From Bacteroidales bacterium (lineage in GTDB: Bacteria > Bacteroidota > Bacteroidia > Bacteroidales > UBA932), in contig VSOK01000007.1 in NCBI GenBank assembly GCA_009774765.1, forward strand, positions 13,670 through 77,669: a stretch of 64,000 bases of DNA, given 5' to 3'. The notes beneath the pieces were generated by a model. The model saw only the letters and a list, made by a program, of their open reading frames with translations, did not search any database and was not told where the DNA came from. Positions 51,512 through 59,675 of the stretch are shown one piece after another; within the stretch, counting starts at the first letter, position 1, and every line of letters starts with the position of its first letter. The translations under genes and the position numbers were made by a program.

Positions 51512-51997
51512 TTAGAATCTGTAGCGTACGCCGATTGTCGGAACAAATCCGAAAAGTCCGCCTGTGTAGAAAGCAACATCTTGACCGTTATGGCCTATGT
51601 TCTTTCCGGCAGCGATACCGATCTGAGGCCTGAGGTCTACAGAAAGCTGGAGAGGGAACCAGAATGTGTACTCAAGTCCTACCTGTCCTACAGCTGAAAT
51701 TGTAACTGCGTTGGCGAAATGATATCCGAGGGAAGCTCCGGGACCTGCATAGAATCCCCATTCTCCTCTGTCTGTCCACGCCGGCTGTGCAATCATGAAG
51801 TTATAGGTTGCAGTAGCATTGAGTGCTCCGAATCCGAAAAGTCCGAGGTTTGCCTCCACGAAGTCCGCTCCTTGTACAGTATGCTGGTAACTTGCCTCAA
51901 CGCCGTATGCGAGACGTCCTCCGATTGCTCTTGGCTGAGCGTTTGCTGCGATGGTGATTCCCAAAGCGAGAACGGCCATCAAAATGATCTTTTTCAT
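51512..51997 (-). CDS. Small outer-membrane beta-barrel protein
   Basis: This protein of 161 residues has a signal peptide ending near A-N-A-Q and alternating aromatic/hydrophobic strands with Gly turns, closing with R-Y-R-F, a C-terminal Phe typical for insertion by the BAM machinery. The size and pattern suggest an eight-stranded barrel of the porin-family type. Its function is unknown. A strong promoter with a perfect spacing precedes it. Confidence 0.75.
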   Translation of the reverse strand: MKKIILMAVLALGITIAANAQPRAIGGRLAYGVEASYQHTVQGADFVEANLGLFGFGALNATATYNFMIAQPAWTDRGEWGFYAGPGASLGYHFANAVTISAVGQVGLEYTFWFPLQLSVDLRPQIGIAAGKNIGHNGQDVAFYTGGLFGFVPTIGVRYRF

Positions 51998-52064
51998 ACC
52001 TTTAATATTTAGTTAATAGTACTGTCGTAAATCGTATTTCAGTTTATCTGCTGAAAAACTGTCG

Positions 52065-52095
52065 CAAAGATAAACATTTTGGATATCAGCCCAAA
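52065..52095 (-). promoter_or_regulatory. Strong promoter of the outer-membrane barrel gene
   Basis: On the minus strand TTTG (52095-52092), 19 bp, then TATCTTTG (52072-52065) form a near-ideal -33/-7 pair. It gives a leader of about 60 bases. The region lies just after the ferritin stop codon. Confidence 0.8.
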
Positions 52096-52108
52096 TAAAC
52101 TTTTGGAC

Positions 52109-52588
52109 TTATCTCTGTTTCATCTGTGCATCGAGGAAGAACAGTCCCTGCTCTCCTGCCTTTTTGATCTTTTCCACTATGTCCGAAGCGGTGGCTTCTT
52201 CTTCAACCTGCTCCCTGACAAATCCCCAAAGGAAATCCTGTGTAGCCTTGTCCTTCTCCGCTGATGCGATGTCCACAAGCTTGTCAATAAGTTCTGAAAC
52301 GTGGCATTCGTGGCTGTATACGTGTTCGAACAATTCAAGTACGCTGCCCCAGCTTCCCGGAACCACATCTATTTTGTCCACTTTGGCGGTACCTCCACGT
52401 TTGATGAGATAGCTTGCCATAGAAAGGGCGTGCTCCTTCTCTTCTTCTGACTGTTTGTACATCCAGTGTGCGAATCCGCTCCATCCTTCTTTTTCAAGAT
52501 GGAAACCCATCTGCAGATAAAGGTTTGAAGACCAAAGCTCGGCGATAATCTGATCGTTGATTGCTTCCTGTAGTTTTGTTGTAATCAT
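52109..52588 (-). CDS. Ferritin
   Basis: This cytoplasmic ferritin subunit of 159 residues oxidises and stores iron in a 24-mer. Ferroxidase-centre ligands fit: Glu in AELWSSNLYL, the Glu pair and His in QSEEEKEHALSM, and Glu residues in the later helix (ELFEHVYSHECHV, EQVEEEATA). The length is typical of bacterial FtnA. It has its own gap before hutI (89 bp) and lies before the barrel gene on the same strand. Confidence 0.94.
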   Translation of the reverse strand: MITTKLQEAINDQIIAELWSSNLYLQMGFHLEKEGWSGFAHWMYKQSEEEKEHALSMASYLIKRGGTAKVDKIDVVPGSWGSVLELFEHVYSHECHVSELIDKLVDIASAEKDKATQDFLWGFVREQVEEEATASDIVEKIKKAGEQGLFFLDAQMKQR

Positions 52589-52677
52589 AGTTCTTTAATT
52601 TATTTTTGATTTAAAATCTAATCCAATTTAGAAAACATCGGTGACATTAGCAACATCAATGCCGTTTGTTTTTTCAT

Positions 52678-53931
52678 CTATGCTTTATTCCATATTTTTC
52701 CGTTTAGGATATGATGTCTGATAAACGGTGTCTGATGGCTGTAAGGGATGAAAGCGAGCGAAGGGACTGACTCCGTTATTATCAGGTTTGCCTTTTTCCC
52801 TGGGGTTATTGAGCCGGTTATGCCGCTGACTCCCATAGCGTATGCCGAGTTGACGGTAGTTGCGTTCAGTGCCTCTTCAGGAGTGAGTTTCATCCTGATA
52901 CATCCGAGTGCCATTATAAAACGCATATTTCCGCTTGGCGATGATCCGGGGTTATAGTCGGATGCGAGCGCGATTCCGAGTCCGGAATTGATATAGTCTC
53001 TGGCCCTGCCGTAAGGGATGCCGAGGAAGAAAGAGGTTCCCGGAAGCATTGTCGGCATAGTATCCGTCCCGGAAAGGGCTTGTATTTCAGCGTCTGTCGT
53101 GCGTTCCAGATGGTCGACCGAGAGCGCGTTGTGTCTTACTCCGGCCTGTACTCCTCCTGAGACTTCCAGCTCATTGGCGTGGATTTTAGGTCTCAGGCCG
53201 TATCTGGCTGCGCATTCCAGTATCCTTTCCGTCTGAGGTACGGTAAAGAAGCCTTTGTCGCAGAATACGTCCACATAGTCCGCAAGGTTTTCTGCAGCGA
53301 CATTGGGGAGCATTTCCCTGCATATAAGGTCGACGTATTCTTCCTGGCGTCCGGTATATCTGCGTCCGACGGCGTGTGCTCCGAGAAATGTCGAGCGGAC
53401 CACAAGAGGGGACGTCTCCTTTATTCTCCGGATTACCCGGAGCATCTTGAGCTCGTCTTCGGTGGTGAGTCCGTATCCGCTTTTTATTTCCACGGCTCCC
53501 GTGCCCATTGAGATGATTTCACGGATCCGTACCATAGACTGCCGGTACAGCTCTTCTTCGGATGTATTGTGGAGCAGGTCTGCGGAATTGAGGATTCCGC
53601 CGCCGCGTGCGGCGATTTCCTCGTAGGAAAGACCTGCGATCTTGTCCCTGAATTCACCGTCTCTGCATCCGGCATAGACCAGATGAGTATGCGAGTCGCA
53701 GAATGACGGAAGCACCATTCCCTGTCCGGCATTGATGATATTGTCAAAATGCCCGGAGTTCTGCAGAAGTTCTGCATTCTGTTGCCCGAATTCCGCTATC
53801 CTGTCATCCTCTATGACCAAGTATGCGTTGTCTATGCTTCTGACGGAGTCCATCTCCCGACCTTGAAGCCTTAAGACCTCTTCCGGCAGTACTCCTGTCA
53901 GAGTTCCGATATTATATATTAATGTCCTCAT
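52678..53931 (-). CDS. hutI: Imidazolonepropionase
   Basis: This cytoplasmic amidohydrolase of 417 residues opens imidazolonepropionate to formiminoglutamate, the third step of histidine breakdown. The metal site FCDSHTHLVYAGCRDGEF is visible, then EIKSGYGLT, FLGAHAVG and the catalytic region IALASDYNPGSSPS. It is separated from hutH by an unusual 263 bp hairpin-rich gap although the other hut genes are 12-30 bp apart. Confidence 0.95.
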   Translation of the reverse strand: MRTLIYNIGTLTGVLPEEVLRLQGREMDSVRSIDNAYLVIEDDRIAEFGQQNAELLQNSGHFDNIINAGQGMVLPSFCDSHTHLVYAGCRDGEFRDKIAGLSYEEIAARGGGILNSADLLHNTSEEELYRQSMVRIREIISMGTGAVEIKSGYGLTTEDELKMLRVIRRIKETSPLVVRSTFLGAHAVGRRYTGRQEEYVDLICREMLPNVAAENLADYVDVFCDKGFFTVPQTERILECAARYGLRPKIHANELEVSGGVQAGVRHNALSVDHLERTTDAEIQALSGTDTMPTMLPGTSFFLGIPYGRARDYINSGLGIALASDYNPGSSPSGNMRFIMALGCIRMKLTPEEALNATTVNSAYAMGVSGITGSITPGKKANLIITESVPSLAFIPYSHQTPFIRHHILNGKIWNKA

Positions 53932-54021
53932 AACCTTGTTGAAATTTACATAATCCTACTAACCGACGACAAACCAAGTGTAATCAGGTTTATTCTAATT
54001 ACCGAGGTGCGAAGGAGAAAA

Positions 54022-54186
54022 AGAATCGTAGATTCTCAATTGCATTCTCACAAACGTCCTGACGAAGTTCCTGCCAGGGCGGCATCAGCCGCCGCGACCG
54101 GGGCGGGTATTTGCCGAGGGCAAATACGGAAAGCCGAAAAGGTCGCTGGTCAATCTTTGATTGACCGCAATCCCCCTATTAGGGGG
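54022..54186. repeat. Array of five perfect small inverted repeats in the hut cluster
   Basis: Between hutI and hutH lie five perfect stem-loops in a row: AGAATC/GATTCT (54022-54036), GGCGGC/GCCGCC (54078-54093), GTATTTGCC/GGCAAATAC (54107-54127), GGTCAATC/GATTGACC (54148-54166) and CCCCCTA/TAGGGGG (54172-54186). Loops are 1-4 bases. The 263 bp gap has no supported gene. It may be an intergenic repeat element or an RNA processing region. Confidence 0.65.
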
Positions 54187-54194
54187 CACGGGGG

Positions 54195-55670
54195 TTAATA
54201 TGTTGATAGGAAAGACAGTGTCTTTTCTATCAACGGGTGCATATAGCAGTCGTCCTGGATGAAAGGCACGGCTTTTCTGTATGATGCGAATATCTTTTCT
54301 ATTTCCCAGGATGAATGCAGAGGCCTGCGGAACTCGAGGGCCTGCGCTGCGTTGAAAAGTTCCAGTGCAAGTACCCGCTCCGTGTTCTCTACTACCCTGA
54401 CGAGCTTCGTGGCTGCATTCGCTCCCATGCTGACATGGTCCTCCTGTCCCTGTGAAGACGGTATGGAATCAGCTGAGGCCGGCATACACAGACATTTGCT
54501 CTGGCTGACGATTGATGCTGCCGTGTACTGCGGTATCATGAAACCGCTGTTCAGTCCGGGATTCGCCACAAGGAATTTAGGCAGTCCCCTCTGTCCCGAA
54601 ATCAGCCTGAAGATTCTTCTTTCGGAAATGTTTGCAAGTTCTGATATTGCTATGGCGAGGAAGTCCATAGGAATGGCTATCGGCTCCCCGTGGAAATTTC
54701 CAGCTGATATTATCAGGTCTTCATCAGGAAATACCGTCGGATTGTCAGTCGCACTGTTGATTTCTGTTTCGATGACTGATTCCACATAACGTATCGTGTC
54801 TTTTACGGCTCCGTGTACCTGAGGTATGCAGCGGAATGAATAAGGGTCCTGGACGTGCTCTTTCGGCCTTTTTATGATTTCACTTCCGTCAAGCAGTTTC
54901 CTGAAGGCTTCTGCAGTCTCGGCCTGCCCCTTGTGGGCACGGATTGAATGGACCTGAGGGAAGAACGGCTCGATACGTCCATCGTATGCCTCGAGTGACA
55001 TCGCCCCGATCCTGTCGGCCCAGCCGGACAGCTCCTTGCTTTTTATGATCGACCAGACTGCGTGCGCGCTCATGAACTGTGTTCCGTTGAGAAGGGCAAG
55101 GCCCTCTTTTGACTGTAGTCTTATGGCCTCCCATCCAAGTTCTTTCCATACATCCGAGGAGCTTCGTATCTCTCCTTTGTATTCCACTTCTCCCATTCCG
55201 ATCAGCGGCAGGCTGAGGTGGGCGAGAGGGGCGAGGTCTCCTGAGGCTCCGAGCGAACCCTGCTGATACACCACGGGGAGAATGTCGTTGTTGAACATAT
55301 CGGCAAGCCTCTGTATCGTGGCGGGCTGGACTCCGGAATGTCCGTATGAAAGCGACTGGATTTTGAGCAGAAGCATAAGCCTGACTATTTCCGGACGGAC
55401 TTTTTCTCCGGTACCGCAGGCATGGGACATCACAAGATTGTGCTGAAGCTGTGACAGTTCGTCAGCAGGAACCGTTATGTTGCAAAGTGAGCCGAATCCG
55501 GTGGTGACTCCATATACAGGTCTTCCTATGTCCTCCACTTTGCTGTCAAGATAGCTCCGGCATCTGATGACCGCCTCCATAGCCTCTTTGCCGATTTCAA
55601 TTTTTTCTTTTCCGCAGATGATTTCGCGGACTCTCTCTATTGTGAGGTGCTTATTGGATATAGTGTGCAT
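54195..55670 (-). CDS. hutH: Histidine ammonia-lyase
   Basis: This cytoplasmic enzyme of 491 residues removes ammonia from histidine to give urocanate. The Ala-Ser-Gly triplet that cyclises into the MIO cofactor is in GSLGASGDLAPLAHL; YGVTTGFG near residue 53 supplies the catalytic Tyr. The length is typical. hutU lies 12 bp upstream on the same strand. Confidence 0.96.
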   Translation of the reverse strand: MHTISNKHLTIERVREIICGKEKIEIGKEAMEAVIRCRSYLDSKVEDIGRPVYGVTTGFGSLCNITVPADELSQLQHNLVMSHACGTGEKVRPEIVRLMLLLKIQSLSYGHSGVQPATIQRLADMFNNDILPVVYQQGSLGASGDLAPLAHLSLPLIGMGEVEYKGEIRSSSDVWKELGWEAIRLQSKEGLALLNGTQFMSAHAVWSIIKSKELSGWADRIGAMSLEAYDGRIEPFFPQVHSIRAHKGQAETAEAFRKLLDGSEIIKRPKEHVQDPYSFRCIPQVHGAVKDTIRYVESVIETEINSATDNPTVFPDEDLIISAGNFHGEPIAIPMDFLAIAISELANISERRIFRLISGQRGLPKFLVANPGLNSGFMIPQYTAASIVSQSKCLCMPASADSIPSSQGQEDHVSMGANAATKLVRVVENTERVLALELFNAAQALEFRRPLHSSWEIEKIFASYRKAVPFIQDDCYMHPLIEKTLSFLSTY

Positions 55671-55682
55671 ATCGTGTGGTTG

Positions 55683-57710
55683 TTATAGTGTTTCAAGTGC
55701 GTTTCTGACAATCTCCGTATCCGCTATGTTCGGTATGGTGACCTTCAGCCCCGGTGTTCTTGCCATTTCCCGTTTTATGGCACTGACTGCTCCGCTGTTG
55801 CGTGCCCAGCTTCTGCGTGCTATTCCGTTGTTGACATCCCAGAGCAGCATTTCTTCAATATGTCTCTGCGCCTGGTCCGATCCGTCGATGACCATACCGA
55901 ATCCGCCGTTGATGACTTCTCCCCAGCCTACTCCTCCTCCGTTGTGGATTGATACCCAGGTGGCTCCGCGGAATGAGTCTCCTATGACATTGTGCACGGC
56001 CATGTCCGCGGTAAAGGCGGAACCGTCATATATGTTTGATGTCTCGCGGTAAGGGGAATCCGTGCCGGAGACGTCGTGATGGTCACGTCCGAGGACGACA
56101 GGTGCGGTGATTTCCCCTTTGCGGATGGCTTCGTTGAATGCGGATGCGATTTTTGTACGTCCTTCGCAGTCGGCATAGAGTATTCTTGCCTGTGACCCGA
56201 CGACGAGATTGTTCTTTCCGGCTTCTTCTATCCAGTGGATGTTGTCATAAAGCTGTCCTGTGATTTCTTCAGGAGCTGTCCCGGCCATTTCCCTCAGAAC
56301 CCTGGCGGCAATGGCGTCACTTTTGGCAAGATCTTCCGGCTTTTCCGACATACATACCCATCGGAAAGGTCCGAAACCGTAGTCAAAGAACAGCGGTCCC
56401 ATAATGTCCTGCACGTATGAAGGGTAGCGGAACTTTCCGTCTTCTCTGATGATGTCCGCTCCTGCCCTGGATGCTTCCAGAAGGAAGGCATTGCCATAGT
56501 CGAAGAAATACATTCCTTTGGCTGCGAGACGGTTGACTGCCGCGGCGTGACGTCTCAGGGATTCCTGCACCTTCTTCTTGAAAAGTTCCGGTTCCTCGGC
56601 CATCATCCGCTGTGATTCGTCATAGCTTTGTCCGGCAGGATAGTAGCCTCCGGCCCACGGATTGTGGAGCGATGTCTGGTCCGAACCGAGATCGACGTCT
56701 ATGCCTTCGTCGGCAAGCCTTTCCCAAAGGTCGACTATATTGCCCTGATATGCTATTGAGACGACTTCCTTTTCTGCGCAGGCTTTGCGGATGCGCGGTA
56801 TAAGCTCATCAAGATTTTCGTGAAGTTCATCCACCCATCCCTGCTGGTGCCGTTTCTGTGCGGCGAGAGGATTTATTTCAGCTATTACGCTTACGACTCC
56901 TGAAATCACGCCTGCCTTGGGCTGTGCTCCGGACATTCCGCCGAGACCGGCTGACACGAAAAGCATTCCGCGCATATTCTCCCTTGTCCCTTCAATGCCT
57001 TTTGCGGCCAGCTGCTTGCGGGCTGCATTCATTACGGTTATCGTAGTGCCGTGGACAATCCCCTGAGGACCGATATACATGTATGAACCGGCTGTCATCT
57101 GTCCGTATTGTGACACTCCGAGCGCGTTGAAACGCTCCCAGTCGTCCTGCTTCGAGTAGTTCGGGATGACCATACCGTTGGTCACTATTACCCTTGGAGC
57201 ATCCTTGTGGCTCGGGAACAGTCCGAGAGGATGCCCGGAATACATGACAAGAGTCTGCTCATCTGTCATCGTTGCGAGATATTGCATTGCAAGACGGTAT
57301 TGGGCCCAGTTCTGGAATACCGCTCCGTTGCCTCCGTATGTGATCAGCTCGTGCGGGTGCTGTGCCACGCGTGGGTCGAGGTTGTTCTGTATCATTGCCA
57401 TTATGGCTGCGGCCTGACGGCTTTGTGCCGGATACTCGTTGATCGGACGGGCATACATTTCATAGTCCGGACGGAAACGGTACATATAGATTCTTCCGTA
57501 GTCGTGCAGTTCCCTCGCAAATTCTTCTGCAAGTATGCTGTGGTGCTTTTCCGGAAAATAACGCAGGGCATTGCTTATTGCGAGAACCTTTTCCTCTTTT
57601 GTGAGAATGTCCTTGCGTCTTGGCGCGTGGTTTATATTCCTGTCGTATGGCTTCGCTTCCGGAAGGATCTCAGGGATTCCGGAGAGGATGTCTTTATGGA
57701 AATTGTTCAT
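55683..57710 (-). CDS. hutU: Urocanate hydratase
   Basis: This NAD+-dependent enzyme of 675 residues hydrates urocanate to imidazolonepropionate. LITYGGNGAVFQNWAQYRL, LFVSAGLGGMSGAQPKAG, SDQTSLHNPWAGGYYPAG and HNGGGVGWGEVINGGFG are family motifs. It is longer than the roughly 550-residue enzyme of Pseudomonas and Bacillus, which fits the longer form seen in Bacteroidota. It lies between ftcD and hutH. Confidence 0.95.
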   Translation of the reverse strand: MNNFHKDILSGIPEILPEAKPYDRNINHAPRRKDILTKEEKVLAISNALRYFPEKHHSILAEEFARELHDYGRIYMYRFRPDYEMYARPINEYPAQSRQAAAIMAMIQNNLDPRVAQHPHELITYGGNGAVFQNWAQYRLAMQYLATMTDEQTLVMYSGHPLGLFPSHKDAPRVIVTNGMVIPNYSKQDDWERFNALGVSQYGQMTAGSYMYIGPQGIVHGTTITVMNAARKQLAAKGIEGTRENMRGMLFVSAGLGGMSGAQPKAGVISGVVSVIAEINPLAAQKRHQQGWVDELHENLDELIPRIRKACAEKEVVSIAYQGNIVDLWERLADEGIDVDLGSDQTSLHNPWAGGYYPAGQSYDESQRMMAEEPELFKKKVQESLRRHAAAVNRLAAKGMYFFDYGNAFLLEASRAGADIIREDGKFRYPSYVQDIMGPLFFDYGFGPFRWVCMSEKPEDLAKSDAIAARVLREMAGTAPEEITGQLYDNIHWIEEAGKNNLVVGSQARILYADCEGRTKIASAFNEAIRKGEITAPVVLGRDHHDVSGTDSPYRETSNIYDGSAFTADMAVHNVIGDSFRGATWVSIHNGGGVGWGEVINGGFGMVIDGSDQAQRHIEEMLLWDVNNGIARRSWARNSGAVSAIKREMARTPGLKVTIPNIADTEIVRNALETL

Positions 57711-57740
57711 AGTGTCATCTGGTGGTGTTTTGCTTTTTAC

Positions 57741-59444
57741 TTATATTCTGCTGTGTACCGTATCAAGTATTCCGGCTTCCCTGGAGATTGCCGAGTCCGC
57801 TATTTCCCTGGCCTGGGCGCAGAGGCTTTCGGCTTTGCTGCGGTCGGTGAGTCCGGCTGCGTTGATTTTGACGTTGAGATATGCCCCGAGGACGGCGGAA
57901 CGTGCCGCAAGCGCACCTACGCCTGCATCCGAGACGGAGTTTGGATTGCCTTCAGCGGCCATAGCCTCAAGGAGAGGGAAAGTTTCCGATACGGTAAGCA
58001 TTGTCTTCAGCGGAATCTCGGTGGCATACAGTGTGGCTTTTTCCAATGCTTCCGTACGTGCGGCCTTCTCCTCGTCGGTTCCTTTCGGCATACCGAGGGC
58101 GGACATTATCATATTGAATGCTGCGGTGTCCTCGTCCGTCAGGGCAAGAAGCCGGGAGAGGATGTCCTGTCCTTTGGAAGCCCAGCCGGAGAACTCCTTC
58201 CATCTGTCATCCCATCCGGGCTTGTGCGATGAAAGATTGGCCACCATTGTCCCGAGAGCGGCTCCAAGAGCTCCCATATATGCGGAAATCGAGCCTCCTC
58301 CCGGAGCCGGTGACTCCGATGCCGTCTCGTATGCGAATGCTTTGCAGGTCATTCTTACAAGCCGTTCCCTTGCTGCGCGCTCCTCTTCGCTTTCCATTAC
58401 ATATTCAATCACCTTTTCCTGCGGACTGAAAGGCCTCAGGTCGTCCAGTCCCATTGATTTCACTGCGATGCGTATGATTTCATCTTCAGAGATGCCTGTC
58501 GAGCGGTGCTGTTTTTCCAGATAATATTTCCCGGCTTCCGTCAGCACACGTTTGGGAACCATTCCTACGATTTCTGCCCCTGTGACCCTGATGCCTCGTG
58601 CGGCTGCGGCTCTGCATACCTCGTCAAAAGCCCTATGCAGCGGGGTGGTGTTGATGTCGGTGATATTCATGGACACCTGTGCAATGCCGTATTCGTCTAT
58701 GTACCATCCGATTGCCTTGCAGCCTTTCAGGGTTCCGGGGACCATTATGGTGTTGCCGTCAGCATCTTTTACGATTGCGCCCGTGACGGGATTGCCTTCT
58801 CTTTTTGGACGCCCTTTTTCCCTTACGTCAAATGCTATGGCATTGGCCCTGCGTGTTGAAGTTGTGTTGAGGTTGTAGTTGACGGCTATCAGAAAGTCTC
58901 TTGCGCCGACATTGGTCGCACCGCACTGTGCCGCCCTCTCCGTGAATTCCCCGGGTCCGAAATCCGGAGCTCTGTCCGGATCTGTCATCTTTTCAGGCAG
59001 GGCTTCATATTCACCTGCCCGGCATACTGCCAGGTTTTTCCTCTCTGGCTTGAAGGCCGCGGATTCGTAGCAGTAGCACGGTATCTCCAATTCACGGAAA
59101 ATGCGCTCAGCCAGACTTCTCGCCAGCTCAGCGCATTCTTCAAGTGTTATTCCGGAGACCGGTACAAGAGGAAGCACGTCTGTAGCTCCGGAGCGCGGAT
59201 GGGCACCGTGATGATGTCGCATGTCGATAAGTTCTCCTGCTTTCCTTACTCCCTGGAAAGCGGCTTCAAGCACTGCTTCCGGTGATCCAACAAAGGTGAC
59301 CACAGTCCTGTTGGTGGCTTCTCCCGGGTCTACGTCAAGAACTTTTACTCCTCCGGATTTCTCGATCGCTCCCACAATCTCTCCGATTATTTCCCTGTTG
59401 CGCCCTTCACTGAAATTAGGTACGCATTCTATTATTCTTTCCAT
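57741..59444 (-). CDS. ftcD: Glutamate formimidoyltransferase / formimidoyl-THF cyclodeaminase (bifunctional)
   Basis: This bifunctional protein of 567 residues moves the formimino group from formiminoglutamate to tetrahydrofolate and then releases ammonia to give 5,10-methenyl-THF. The N-terminal transferase (1 to about 300) starts ECVPNFSEGRN and contains MRHHHGAHPRSGATDVLP; the cyclodeaminase (about 365-567) starts near SPAPGGGSISAYMGALGAALG. The fusion is as in animals and many Bacteroidota. It heads the hut cluster, so histidine is degraded to glutamate with one-carbon recovery. Confidence 0.95.
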   Translation of the reverse strand: MERIIECVPNFSEGRNREIIGEIVGAIEKSGGVKVLDVDPGEATNRTVVTFVGSPEAVLEAAFQGVRKAGELIDMRHHHGAHPRSGATDVLPLVPVSGITLEECAELARSLAERIFRELEIPCYCYESAAFKPERKNLAVCRAGEYEALPEKMTDPDRAPDFGPGEFTERAAQCGATNVGARDFLIAVNYNLNTTSTRRANAIAFDVREKGRPKREGNPVTGAIVKDADGNTIMVPGTLKGCKAIGWYIDEYGIAQVSMNITDINTTPLHRAFDEVCRAAAARGIRVTGAEIVGMVPKRVLTEAGKYYLEKQHRSTGISEDEIIRIAVKSMGLDDLRPFSPQEKVIEYVMESEEERAARERLVRMTCKAFAYETASESPAPGGGSISAYMGALGAALGTMVANLSSHKPGWDDRWKEFSGWASKGQDILSRLLALTDEDTAAFNMIMSALGMPKGTDEEKAARTEALEKATLYATEIPLKTMLTVSETFPLLEAMAAEGNPNSVSDAGVGALAARSAVLGAYLNVKINAAGLTDRSKAESLCAQAREIADSAISREAGILDTVHSRI

Positions 59445-59675
59445 AATTATGGCTTTTGATTAACAATTCAGAAATTGTTATAAAATTAAGAAAAAACCTA
59501 AGAAGCTGTTTCAAAATCCGACAAAAAATCAACCCGTTGCTGAAAAACAGAAAGTCTTTCACGGTATGTTGGACAAAATTGAAGATATTGTGGACAAATC
59601 GGACATCCCGTCTGATTGAAACGGAGTATTTTCGCATAATGTAGTGACATTGGTTGCAGACGAAAATATAACAAT

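Noticed and set aside
57207..58524. Plus-strand open frames of over 300 codons opposite hutU/ftcD
   Set aside because: They cross two convincing enzymes on the minus strand, have no domain or start signals, and exist because of the codon bias of those genes.
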